NCBI GenBank assembly: GCA_023387755.1 | Contig: JAEWHO010000091.1 | Coordinates: 1 to 24,798, forward strand | Direction of reading: 5' to 3' | DNA length: 24,798 bases | Source: Actinomycetes bacterium | Lineage (GTDB): Bacteria; Actinomycetota; Actinomycetes; Actinomycetales; Actinomycetaceae | In this document: piece after piece, positions 7,206 through 14,416 of the stretch | Numbering within the stretch: position 1 is the stretch's first letter | Layout of the letters: each line of letters opens with the position of its first letter | Notes under the pieces: generated by a model | The model's database searches: none | The model's input: only the letters and a program-made list of their open reading frames with translations | What the model was told of the DNA's origin: nothing | Made by a program: the position numbers and the translations under genes

Positions 7206-7888
7206 CGCGCATACTTCTGGTCGAAGACGAAGCTTCCTACCGTGAGACTCTCGCGTACTCCCTGCAGCGGGACGGCTATGAGGTGGTGTGCGCTTCCGAT
7301 GGGCCGGCCGCGCTGGCATCCTTCGACAATACAATCGACCTTGTCCTGTTGGATCTCATGCTGCCGGGACTGCCGGGGACCCAGGTGTGTAGTGAGATTC
7401 GGCGTCGCTCCCAGGTGCCGGTCATTATGGTGACCGCTAAGGACGCTGAAATCGACAAGGTGGTGGGGCTGGAAATTGGGGCTGATGATTACGTTACGAA
7501 ACCCTATTCCTACCGCGAATTGGTAGCTCGAATAAACGCAGTGTTGCGTCGCACGGATGGTGCCGGCATTGATGTGGACACGAGCGAGACGCTTACGGTG
7601 GGCCCGATTCATATGGATATTGCCCGCCATGAGTTGCATTGCCGCGGTGAGATCGTGCATATGCCGCTGCGCGAATTTGAGTTGCTAGAAATGCTGATGC
7701 GCAATCCCGGCCGGGTGCTAACCCGCACCCAGCTGCTCGATCGTATCTGGGGCGAGAACTATATTGGGGACACCAAAACCCTCGACGTTCATATCAAACG
7801 GATCCGCAGCCGGATCGAAGAAGATCCATCAAATCCGCGATTGATTACGACCGTGCGAGGGCTCGGTTACAAGATGATGGGTGATTAA
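7202..7888 (+). CDS. regX3: OmpR/PhoB-family response regulator (RegX3/PhoP type)
   Basis: This 228-residue DNA-binding regulator is the partner of the upstream kinase. The receiver domain spans about residues 1-118 with acidic residues Glu8 and Asp9, phosphoacceptor Asp51 in LVLLDLMLPG, Thr78 in VIMVTAKD and Lys100 in DYVTKPYS. The winged-helix domain spans about 130-228 and contains the recognition-helix region KTLDVHIKRIRSRIE and the C-terminal TTVRGLGYKM hairpin. Phosphorylated relatives activate pst, alkaline phosphatase and other phosphate-starvation genes. GTG 7202 overlaps the kinase stop by four bases and follows GAGGA, indicating translational coupling. The gene is convergent with a lipoprotein gene, and their stop codons share the palindrome TTAA. 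Confidence 0.95.
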   Translation: MTRILLVEDEASYRETLAYSLQRDGYEVVCASDGPAALASFDNTIDLVLLDLMLPGLPGTQVCSEIRRRSQVPVIMVTAKDAEIDKVVGLEIGADDYVTKPYSYRELVARINAVLRRTDGAGIDVDTSETLTVGPIHMDIARHELHCRGEIVHMPLREFELLEMLMRNPGRVLTRTQLLDRIWGENYIGDTKTLDVHIKRIRSRIEEDPSNPRLITTVRGLGYKMMGD

Positions 7889-8370
7889 GACGACGGCGTA
7901 GCGGTGGGCAGAACCTCGTCGTAGGGAGGGATAGTGCCGTCCAGAACCGGCACATGGAGTGAGACACTGCCACCCCGATCGGTACTGGCCGAGGCGGGTA
8001 CGGTGCCGCCCGGCGTGAACTCTCCGCTGACCGGCGTAGCCCCCTCCTGCGGGAGATGCACGGTGCTGTTACCCGGGACCTTCACCTGCACCGGGTCGGT
8101 GCCTTCAACCGCGACAATGAAGGTGGCAGGCTCGGTCGAGTTATTGACCAGTGCGCCGTACAACTGTGCGGGAGCTCCCTTTTCCTTGGTGAGGAGCATG
8201 AGGTTTTCAGCCCGCAGCGTGGAGTCGAACTGGGCGCGTACGCCATCGGACGCAGCGTAGGACTTCTTCGTTTTAATCGGGCTGGCGGGAGTGCAGGCAG
8301 ACAGCGCGGAAACCCCCAGGGCTGCAGCAGCGAGAACGGCGGCGGCGCGGGCGAAGCGGCGGCGAGGCAT
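7885..8370 (-). CDS. LpqE-like lipoprotein
   Basis: This 161-residue exported protein begins with a basic n-region (MPRRRFAR) and an Ala-rich h-region. The lipobox LSAC has Cys26 as the acylation site, so it should be anchored on the outer face of the membrane. The mature part looks like one beta-rich domain with a segment around ALVNNSTEPATFIVAV, a Pro/Gly-rich middle and a Thr/Pro/Ser end. In mycobacteria the lipoprotein gene lpqE lies next to carD, and the general layout here is similar; I infer an LpqE-like protein without firm homology. ATG 8370 is preferred over ATG 8385 because GAGGGG lies seven bases upstream of it. GTTCACC, the PHO-box heptamer, occurs between that Shine-Dalgarno and the start codon, but as a single copy. 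Function unknown. Confidence 0.8.
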   Translation of the reverse strand: MPRRRFARAAAVLAAAALGVSALSACTPASPIKTKKSYAASDGVRAQFDSTLRAENLMLLTKEKGAPAQLYGALVNNSTEPATFIVAVEGTDPVQVKVPGNSTVHLPQEGATPVSGEFTPGGTVPASASTDRGGSVSLHVPVLDGTIPPYDEVLPTATPSS

Positions 8371-8507
8371 AGGTGAACCCCTCATCGGTGGGCAATCGGA
8401 TAGCTCGAGTGTACCGAAATTTTCAGGGACCGTAGCGGCAGCTGGCGTGGCAGTGGGACTAGCCGTGAAAAAAGACTGCCGTCGTCGTCGAAAAAGTGCG
8501 TAATTAT

Positions 8508-8530
8508 GCGCGAAACGCGCGTGGTAGAAT
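8508..8530 (+). promoter_or_regulatory. carD promoter with inverted repeat in the spacer
   Basis: TAGAAT (8525-8530) preceded by TGG makes an extended -10 element, TGnTAGAAT. No good -35 is seen. Just upstream, GCGCG (8508-8512) and CGCGC (8516-8520) form a perfect inverted repeat around AAA, within the -10/-35 spacer. Transcription would start near 8537, leaving about 30 bases of leader with GAGGGAG. The repeat is a candidate operator. Confidence 0.6.
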
Positions 8531-8567
8531 GGGGGTGATTCGAATCAATAGAGGGAGTCAATCGATC

Positions 8568-9101
8568 GTGTCCGTTCCCTACAAAATCGGCGATACCGTT
8601 GTTTATCCCCATCACGGTGCCGCTACCATCGAGGAAATCAACACCCGCGTGATTCGCGGTCAAGAGAAGACCTACCTGAAGCTCAACGTCACCCAGGGAG
8701 ACCTCACCATCGAGGTTCCGGCCGCCAATCTCGAACTCGTTGGCGTGCGTGATGTAGTAGATGAGGATGGTTTAGAGGACGTCTTCGATATTTTACGCGC
8801 CGTCCAGACCGAAGAACCCGCGAACTGGTCACGCCGTTACAAGGCGAACGTGGAAAAGATCGCCTCCGGGGATGTCAATAAGGTCGCTGAGGTGGTGCGT
8901 GACCTCTCCCGCCGGGATACCGACCGCGGCCTGTCCGCTGGAGAAAAGCGGATGCTATCCAAGGCCCGCCAGATCCTCGAATCTGAAGTCGCGTTAGCCC
9001 TGGAAGTTGAGAAAGATGACGCCCGCGAGCGCATCGACAATGTGCTCATTGAGGGGGCCGAGGCGGCCGCAGCAGCCAAATCCAAGTCGAAGAAGAAATG
9101 A
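8568..9101 (+). CDS. carD: CarD/CdnL-family RNA polymerase-binding regulator
   Basis: This 177-residue protein binds the beta subunit of RNA polymerase and stabilises open complexes, notably at rRNA promoters. The N-terminal Tudor-like RNA polymerase interaction domain starts YKIGDTVVYPHHGAATIEE. The helical C-terminal domain carries EEPANWSRRYKANVEKIASG, whose Trp is the residue that wedges into the upstream edge of the transcription bubble in mycobacterial CarD, and also GLSAGEKRMLSKARQILESE. A Lys/Ala-rich end of about 25 residues extends past the usual domain. I chose GTG 8568 because GAGGGAG (8551-8557) is ten bases upstream and the domain begins right after it; an ATG at 8496 lies upstream of the -10 box. 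It heads an operon with ispD, whose ATG overlaps the carD stop by four bases. Confidence 0.95.
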   Translation: MSVPYKIGDTVVYPHHGAATIEEINTRVIRGQEKTYLKLNVTQGDLTIEVPAANLELVGVRDVVDEDGLEDVFDILRAVQTEEPANWSRRYKANVEKIASGDVNKVAEVVRDLSRRDTDRGLSAGEKRMLSKARQILESEVALALEVEKDDARERIDNVLIEGAEAAAAAKSKSKKK

Positions 9102-9877
9102 CGACGACGGCGCCAACTGCGGCAGTCATCACCGCCGCCGGTGCGGGCACCCGTCTTGGCGCCGACCGTCCCAAAGCACTCGTCCCGCTAGCGGGATATG
9201 CGCTCGTCACCCACGCGGTGGCGGGCGCTTTGCGCGCCGGGATCACCGAGGTGGTCGTCACGGCGCCGGCCAGTCATCTGGACGCCTTCCGGGCTGCCAC
9301 AACCCTCGCAGCCATCCGCGCCTGCTGCGGATCGGATTATGGCGGGCCGGAGGTAGCCACCTCCGTGACGGTGGTGGTAGGAGGTGCGAGTCGGCAAGCC
9401 TCCGTCGCGGCCGGCCTGCAGGCGCTCACCCACCTGCCAGCCGACGCCGTAGTGCTGGTCCACGATGGCGCCCGCTGCCTCACCCCTCCCGGCGTGTACC
9501 AGCGGGTTATTGCGGCGCTCGCGGCCGGATGGGACGGGGTAATTCCCGGACTGCCGGTTAGTGACACCCTCAAAGTGGTGGCCGAACCATCAATGGTAGG
9601 CCCCGCTGATGCCGAGCCAGTCCACGGGACTGTTGATCGCGCCAGTATGCGCGCCATCCAAACCCCGCAGGGGTTCCAGCTGGGCACCCTGCGGCGCGCC
9701 CATGCGCGGTACGCCGAACTGGGCCAGGACGAGACCCTGGCCGCCACTGATGACGCCGGATTGGTGGAGAAACTCGGCGGGCGGATCGGCGTCGTCGAGG
9801 GTGATATGCGGGCCCTGAAAATCACCACACCACTCGATCTGCGAGTGGCCGAACTACTGCTGACGGAGAATCTATGA
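9098..9877 (+). CDS. ispD: 2-C-methyl-D-erythritol 4-phosphate cytidylyltransferase
   Basis: This is the third enzyme of the non-mevalonate (MEP) isoprenoid pathway. It transfers CMP from CTP to methylerythritol phosphate in the cytoplasm. The nucleotide-binding motif ITAAGAGTRLGADRPKA has Arg19 and Lys26 in the expected catalytic positions. VHDGAR and IQTPQGF are the other hallmark segments, and TDDAGLVEKLG lies near the C-terminus. At 259 residues it is slightly longer than the common 230-240 because of a short insert around residues 75-90 and 150-165. The ATG overlaps the carD stop (ATGA) and its stop overlaps the ispF start in the same way, so the three genes should be translationally coupled. 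Confidence 0.95.
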   Translation: MTTTAPTAAVITAAGAGTRLGADRPKALVPLAGYALVTHAVAGALRAGITEVVVTAPASHLDAFRAATTLAAIRACCGSDYGGPEVATSVTVVVGGASRQASVAAGLQALTHLPADAVVLVHDGARCLTPPGVYQRVIAALAAGWDGVIPGLPVSDTLKVVAEPSMVGPADAEPVHGTVDRASMRAIQTPQGFQLGTLRRAHARYAELGQDETLAATDDAGLVEKLGGRIGVVEGDMRALKITTPLDLRVAELLLTENL

Positions 9878-10377
9878 CCCCCATCCCGCGGGTGGGCACT
9901 GCCACCGATGCGCACGCCTTCGATACTGCCCCGGATCGCCCCCTCATGCTCGCCTGCCTACATTGGCCGGGCGAGGTGGGTTTAGTGGGGCATTCGGACG
10001 CCGACGTCGCCGCCCACGCCGCCTGCGATGCGCTCTTCGCGGCCGCAGGAATCGGTGATTTGGGCACCCACTTCGGTACGGATCGGCCGGAATTCGCGGG
10101 GGCCTCCGGGACACGCCTCCTGACCGAAGCAGCCCGACTCACCCGCGCGGCGGGCTACGAGATCGGGAATATCAGCATCCAGATCATCGGGCAGCGGCCC
10201 CGGTTCTCCCCGCGCGCGGCAGAAGCTTGCCGAGTGATGAGTGAGATTGTGGGGGCACCCGTGGCGGTCAGTGCCACCACCAGTGACCGGCTTGGGTTCA
10301 CCGGGCGGGATGAGGGGCTGGCCGCGATTGCGACTGCCCTGGTCTATCCGGTGCCGTCACCGATAGTGCAGGTGTAG
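9874..10377 (+). CDS. ispF: 2-C-methyl-D-erythritol 2,4-cyclodiphosphate synthase
   Basis: This MEP-pathway enzyme cyclises CDP-methylerythritol phosphate to the 2,4-cyclodiphosphate with loss of CMP. The metal ligands are visible as the D-x-H pair in GTATDAHAF and the His of LVGHSDADVAAHAACDAL. The CDP-binding segment follows as ATTSDRLGFTGRDEGLAA. The acidic residue of that last motif is Asp where the E. coli enzyme has Glu. I recall Asp in mycobacterial IspF too, so I regard it as a normal actinobacterial variant. The 167-residue length is typical and the enzyme should be a trimer. The start overlaps the ispD stop by four bases, and the gene ends five bases from the convergent MFS gene with no visible terminator. 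Confidence 0.95.
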   Translation: MTPIPRVGTATDAHAFDTAPDRPLMLACLHWPGEVGLVGHSDADVAAHAACDALFAAAGIGDLGTHFGTDRPEFAGASGTRLLTEAARLTRAAGYEIGNISIQIIGQRPRFSPRAAEACRVMSEIVGAPVAVSATTSDRLGFTGRDEGLAAIATALVYPVPSPIVQV

Positions 10378-10382
10378 CCCTG

Positions 10383-11777
10383 CTAGTGGGCGGCATTCTC
10401 GTGGTGGGAGTAGCGCGATTCGTCCTCCCGTACCGGCACGAGGACCGCTAGACCGACCGCGAGGACCAGCACAATCCCGAGGATTCCGAAGCTGGTTCCG
10501 TGCCCGCGCCCGTGGATAGATTCACCGATCACAACGGCCAGGGTAAAGGCAGCCGGAGCGAGGAAGGACACCGCCCGCCCGGTGGTGGCATACAGGCCGA
10601 AGACCTCGCCCTCTCTGCCCGGGGGGATGATACGGGCCAGGAAGGTGCGGGAGGCGGACTGGGCCGGGCCCACAAAAATGCAGAGCGCCAATCCGAAGAT
10701 CCAGAAATTACCGGGATTTGAGGGGACGAAGAAGATACAGATCCCGGCCGCGATCATACAGCTGAGCGCAATAATAATCACCCGTTTGGGGCCGAGGACG
10801 TCATCGAGCCGACCCGCTGCGATCGTGGCAATACCGGCGACCACATTGGCGGCGACCGCAAAAAGGATCACCTGCGCGTCGGTAAATCCGAAAACCTTCA
10901 CGGCGATCACGCCGCCGAAGGTGAACACCCCGGCCAGGCCGTCCCGGAAGATCGCGGACGCGCCCAGGAAGAACACCGTATGCTTCGAGGAAGCCCACAG
11001 ATGCTTAATCAGGCGGAAGAGTTGCCGGTAGGACTCCGCCAGAGACTCACGCGGAGGCAGCTCAGTGCGGGCAGGGTTGTGATTGCGGCGGGCGGTGATG
11101 AATACCGGCAGTGAGAACAGCAGCGTCCATCCGGCACAAAACAGCATGGCGATACGGATATTCAGGCCGTTCTCCGACGTCGCCCCAAACCAGCCGACCT
11201 CCGGGCTGATAAGCCCTTGATAGAGCACCAGCAGCAGCACGATCCCGCCGAGATACCCCATACCCCAGCCGAAACCAGAAATCTGGCCGATATTCTTGGG
11301 GGTCGAAATGGAGTTCAAGATGGCGTTGTAGTGGACGGAGGCGAACTCGAAAACGATATTGCCCACCCCGAGGAGTACCAGGCCGAGATAAAGCATGGGA
11401 CGTTCGGGAGTGACGAAAAAAAGGCAGGCCGAGATGGCCACGACGAACAGCGTATTGACCATCAGCCAGGTGCCGCGCCGTCCGGCCCGATCCGCGCGCT
11501 GCCCATTGACTGGAGCGAACAGAGCGATTGCCAATCCGGCGATGGTCATGGCTGCGCCGAGGAGACTGTCGGGGGAGGCGGCGTCGGGGCCGCCTTCGAA
11601 ACCGGGGTTGCTGGTGAGGTAGACGGTGAAGACGAAGGTGGTGATGACGGCGTTGAACGCTGCCGAACCCCAATCCCACAGGGCCCAGGAAATCACCGGC
11701 ACCGAAAAGAGACGGTAGCCGCTGGCGCTGGGGCCAGTGGTGGTCGCTGTGGCACGCTCAGGTGTGGTATCTGCCAT
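10383..11777 (-). CDS. MFS permease of the UMF1 (Atg22-like) family
   Basis: This 464-residue inner-membrane transporter has about twelve hydrophobic segments. The family mark is the N-terminal SWALWDWGSAAFNAVITTFV, characteristic of the unknown-major-facilitator UMF1 group related to the yeast vacuolar effluxer Atg22. GQRADRAGRRG fits the MFS loop-2/3 motif. The yeast protein exports amino acids; the bacterial substrate is unknown. ATG 11777 is preferred to ATG 11798 because GGGAGG lies about six bases upstream of it. The gene runs against its neighbours and separates ispF from cysS, which I recall as adjacent in other actinobacteria, so it looks like an insertion into a conserved row. Codon use looks similar to the surroundings. 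Confidence 0.9.
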   Translation of the reverse strand: MADTTPERATATTTGPSASGYRLFSVPVISWALWDWGSAAFNAVITTFVFTVYLTSNPGFEGGPDAASPDSLLGAAMTIAGLAIALFAPVNGQRADRAGRRGTWLMVNTLFVVAISACLFFVTPERPMLYLGLVLLGVGNIVFEFASVHYNAILNSISTPKNIGQISGFGWGMGYLGGIVLLLVLYQGLISPEVGWFGATSENGLNIRIAMLFCAGWTLLFSLPVFITARRNHNPARTELPPRESLAESYRQLFRLIKHLWASSKHTVFFLGASAIFRDGLAGVFTFGGVIAVKVFGFTDAQVILFAVAANVVAGIATIAAGRLDDVLGPKRVIIIALSCMIAAGICIFFVPSNPGNFWIFGLALCIFVGPAQSASRTFLARIIPPGREGEVFGLYATTGRAVSFLAPAAFTLAVVIGESIHGRGHGTSFGILGIVLVLAVGLAVLVPVREDESRYSHHENAAH

Positions 11778-11815
11778 GTCATCCTCCCTAGACGTCATCC
11801 TCGGGGCGTCCGGTG

Positions 11816-11844
11816 TTCACGTTAGCCCAAAACACCCGTAGGCT
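11816..11844 (+). promoter_or_regulatory. Leaderless-type promoter of cysS
   Basis: TTCACG (11816-11821, four of six matches to TTGACA) and TAGGCT (11839-11844) are separated by exactly 17 bases. The predicted start site, seven bases past the -10 box, falls on the A of the cysS ATG at 11851, so the message would have no leader. The same TAGGCT box recurs upstream of rlmB. Confidence 0.55.
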
Positions 11845-11850
11845 GGGGGT

Positions 11851-13293
11851 ATGACTGTGCAGCTGTACGATTCCGCCACCCGATCTGTACGACCCCTCCA
11901 ACCGGTCACCCCCGGTTTAGTGCGAATCTACCTATGTGGCGCTACCGTGCAGGGGGCACCCCATATCGGCCACCTGCGGGCCGCCCTTGCCTTCGATGCG
12001 CTGGTGCGGTGGCTGAAACGGCACGGGCTGGAAGTGCACTACGTCCGTAACGTCACCGATATTGACGATAAAATCCTGGCGAAATCCGCTGAGGCCGGCT
12101 GGCCCTGGTGGGCGTGGGCGATGCGCTGGGAGCGGGAATTCGCGGCGGCCTACCGGGCCCTTGGGGCCGTAGAGCCCACCTACGAGCCGCGCGCCACCGG
12201 GCATATCCCAGAGCAGATTGCACTGGTCGAGCGGCTAATTGAGCGCGGCCATGCCTATGTCGATGGCAGCGGCAACGTGTACTTCTCCGTCACCTCCCTA
12301 CCCGATTACGGTTCGCTGACCCGCCAGCAGGTCCGTAATCTCGCCACCACCGAGGACGAGTCGCAGCTCGACGACGCCGTGGAAGCGGGCAAACGCGACC
12401 CGCGTGACTTCGCCCTGTGGAAGGCCGCGAAACCGACCGAACCGGCAACCGCATCCTGGGATTCCCCCTGGGGACGCGGCCGGCCCGGCTGGCACCTGGA
12501 ATGCTCGGCTATGAGCCACAAATACCTGGGAGAAACCTTCGATATTCACGGCGGCGGGATCGACCTGCGCTTCCCACACCACGAAAACGAACAGGCCCAA
12601 TCGCATGCGGCCGGGTGGGGATTTGCCAACCTGTGGGTGCACAACGCCTGGGTGACCGCCAAGGGCGAAAAAATGAGTAAATCTCTCGGCAACTCCCTGG
12701 TGGTGGGCGAGATCCTTGAGAAGGTACCCGCACCGGTGCTGCGTTTTGCCCTGTGCACCGTCCACCACCGCTCGACGATTGAGTGGTCCGATGACCTGCT
12801 CGACTCCGCCGCCGCCGCGTGGGAACGCCTGACCTCCTTCACCGAGCGTGCTAGCGAATACCTGGGGGCCACTGCGGCCGACGGCGATCCTGCCGCGCTG
12901 TCTGCCACTGACTTCCCGGCGGCTTTCCAAGCAGCCATGGATGACGACCTCAACGTGGCCGGCGCGCTCGCGGTCATCTGGGAGCATGTGAAGGCCGGCA
13001 ATACTGCGCTCGCGGAAGGGGAGCGGGAGGCAGTGGCGCAGGAGCTGCTGCTGGTGCGCGCTATGCTGGACGTCCTCGGCCTGGACCCGCTCAGCCGCCA
13101 GTGGGCTGCCCCGCAGGATAGCTCCGCCGCAACCCATGACGCCCTCGATAAACTCGTGACCGCCATGTTGGCGGAGCGGGCCGATGCGCGGGCGAACCGG
13201 GACTGGGCGCGGGCCGACGCCATCCGCGATCAACTGACCGCGGCCGGCGTCGTCGTCGAGGATTCACCTACGGGTGCGCGCTGGCACGTCTAA
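11851..13293 (+). CDS. cysS: Cysteinyl-tRNA synthetase
   Basis: This class I synthetase charges tRNA-Cys with cysteine. It has Cys29 in YLCGATVQG, HIGH at residues 38-41, GWHLECSAM and FPHHENE (the zinc ligands) and KMSKS at 274-278 followed by LGNS. At 480 residues it has the full anticodon-binding C-terminal domain. This argues against the shorter mycothiol ligase MshC, which shares the catalytic core. No Shine-Dalgarno precedes ATG 11851, consistent with the leaderless promoter just upstream. It is followed after 43 bases by a Gfo/Idh/MocA oxidoreductase and then rlmB. In other actinobacteria cysS and the methyltransferase gene are usually neighbours in the carD-ispDF row. Confidence 0.96.
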   Translation: MTVQLYDSATRSVRPLQPVTPGLVRIYLCGATVQGAPHIGHLRAALAFDALVRWLKRHGLEVHYVRNVTDIDDKILAKSAEAGWPWWAWAMRWEREFAAAYRALGAVEPTYEPRATGHIPEQIALVERLIERGHAYVDGSGNVYFSVTSLPDYGSLTRQQVRNLATTEDESQLDDAVEAGKRDPRDFALWKAAKPTEPATASWDSPWGRGRPGWHLECSAMSHKYLGETFDIHGGGIDLRFPHHENEQAQSHAAGWGFANLWVHNAWVTAKGEKMSKSLGNSLVVGEILEKVPAPVLRFALCTVHHRSTIEWSDDLLDSAAAAWERLTSFTERASEYLGATAADGDPAALSATDFPAAFQAAMDDDLNVAGALAVIWEHVKAGNTALAEGEREAVAQELLLVRAMLDVLGLDPLSRQWAAPQDSSAATHDALDKLVTAMLAERADARANRDWARADAIRDQLTAAGVVVEDSPTGARWHV

Positions 13294-13336
13294 GGCCGCG
13301 CCACCGATAAAACAACTAAAAAACGAGGATCACGCC

Positions 13337-14365
13337 ATGAAATTACCCGAGGAGCTGGAACAGCTGCTGCCGGAGACTCACCTGCCCAATTCGATGGAAG
13401 CCCCCGCCCTGAAATGGGGGATTGTGGGGACCGGGAATATCGCGCACACCTTCGCGCAGCAGTTGCGGCATAACACGCAGCAGAAACTGCTGGCGGTGGG
13501 GTCGCGCAGCTTCGGGCGGGCGGCCGGGTTCGCGGCGCTCAATGACGCTGAACGCTCCTACGGCTCCTATGCCGAACTCGTGGCTGATCCGGATGTGGAT
13601 ATCGTCTATATCGCCACCCCACATTCGCACCATATTGAACCGGCGATGGCCGCAATCCGAGCGGGTAAACACCTGCTGGTTGAGAAGTCCTTGACGGCCT
13701 GCTACCCGGATACCGATGCACTGCTGACCGCGGCCCAAGCGGCCGGGCTGTTCGTGATGGAGGCCGTGTGGTCCCGGTTTGTGGGGCCGTGGCGGCTGGC
13801 GCGCGATCTTGTTCAGGGCGGGCATCTGGGAGAGATTATTTCGGTGCGCTCCGAGTTGAGTATGCCGCTGGCACATGTGGAGCGCATGGTTGATCCGGAA
13901 CTGGCCGGGGGAGCGCTGCGGGACCTGGGCGTCTACCCGCTGCACTTTGCGCAATTTTTGCTCGGCGACGGCGAACTCGTCCACGTCTCTGGTTCTCTGG
14001 CTGACTCCGGCGTGGAACAGGATGCCCTGCTGGTGACCGACCACCGTGGGGTACGGGCGGTCTCGGCCTGTTCGATGCGCGCCCATGCAGCCAGTTCCGC
14101 CGAAGTGATCGGCACGAAGGGGTGGCTGCGGATCCCCACGATGATGCATGCTCCCGGCGGGGTGCAGGTGGCGCTGGAGGGCGTGGATGACCTGGTGCGT
14201 CATAAGATCGATGCCCGCGTGAGCGCCCCCTACCGTTTTGAGGCGTGTGAAGCGGCCCGCTGCGTGGAGGCGGGCAAGAAGGAAAGTATGCAGATGCCCT
14301 GGTGGGATTCGCGCCATATCGCCCGCCTGGTGGATCAAGCTCGTAGTGAACTGGGTGCCCGCTAG
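13337..14365 (+). CDS. Gfo/Idh/MocA-family NAD(P)-dependent oxidoreductase
   Basis: This 342-residue cytoplasmic dehydrogenase has an N-terminal Rossmann fold, WGIVGTGNIAHTFAQQL (glycines at residues 28, 31 and 33). The segment IATPHSHHIEPAMAAIRAGKHLLVEKSLTA contains the family Glu116-Lys117 pair. The C-terminal half is the alpha/beta substrate domain with DLGVYPLHFAQFLLG, which resembles the dihydrodiol dehydrogenase-like branch. Relatives oxidise or reduce sugars, inositols or other polyols; the substrate here is unknown. ATG 13337 is chosen because GAGG (13325-13328) precedes it; an upstream in-frame ATG at 13274 overlaps cysS and has no such site. The gene sits between cysS and rlmB on the same strand and may be cotranscribed with cysS. 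Confidence 0.9.
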   Translation: MKLPEELEQLLPETHLPNSMEAPALKWGIVGTGNIAHTFAQQLRHNTQQKLLAVGSRSFGRAAGFAALNDAERSYGSYAELVADPDVDIVYIATPHSHHIEPAMAAIRAGKHLLVEKSLTACYPDTDALLTAAQAAGLFVMEAVWSRFVGPWRLARDLVQGGHLGEIISVRSELSMPLAHVERMVDPELAGGALRDLGVYPLHFAQFLLGDGELVHVSGSLADSGVEQDALLVTDHRGVRAVSACSMRAHAASSAEVIGTKGWLRIPTMMHAPGGVQVALEGVDDLVRHKIDARVSAPYRFEACEAARCVEAGKKESMQMPWWDSRHIARLVDQARSELGAR

Positions 14366-14379
14366 GCGGGGTGGGCCAT

Positions 14380-14385
14380 TAGGCT
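14380..14385 (+). promoter_or_regulatory. -10 box candidate for rlmB
   Basis: TAGGCT, identical to the cysS -10 box, lies 31 bases before the rlmB ATG. It would start transcription near 14393, leaving a 24-base leader that contains AAAGGG. No convincing -35 is seen. Confidence 0.35.
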
Positions 14386-14416
14386 GGACGTAACATTTCG
14401 GCAGTAAAGGGTAACG

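Noticed and set aside
8372..8378. GTTCACC heptamer upstream of the lipoprotein as a PHO box
   Set aside because: It is a single copy without a second unit 11 bases away, so it is not called as a site; a seven-base match can occur by chance.
8481..8490. Frequent GTCGTC/GACGAC hexamers through the window, including non-coding 8481-8490
   Set aside because: A rough hand count gives perhaps twice the number expected from base composition, which codon preference for Asp-Asp and Val-Val pairs can explain.
10258..10300. Asp in place of Glu in the ispF ATTSD motif as a damaged active site
   Set aside because: The change is conservative and, as I recall, normal in actinobacterial IspF; the other metal ligands are intact.
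12298..13233. Long open frames antisense to cysS
   Set aside because: They lie wholly within a well-supported synthetase gene, carry no ribosome binding site of note and no domain.
11851..13293. Possible mycothiol ligase MshC instead of CysS
   Set aside because: The protein is full length with the C-terminal anticodon-binding region and lies in the usual cysS context; MshC is shorter.
13343..14338. 331-codon frame antisense to the Gfo/Idh/MocA gene
   Set aside because: The composition is rich in His, Arg, Gln and Pro, as expected of a shadow frame, and the sense gene is clear.
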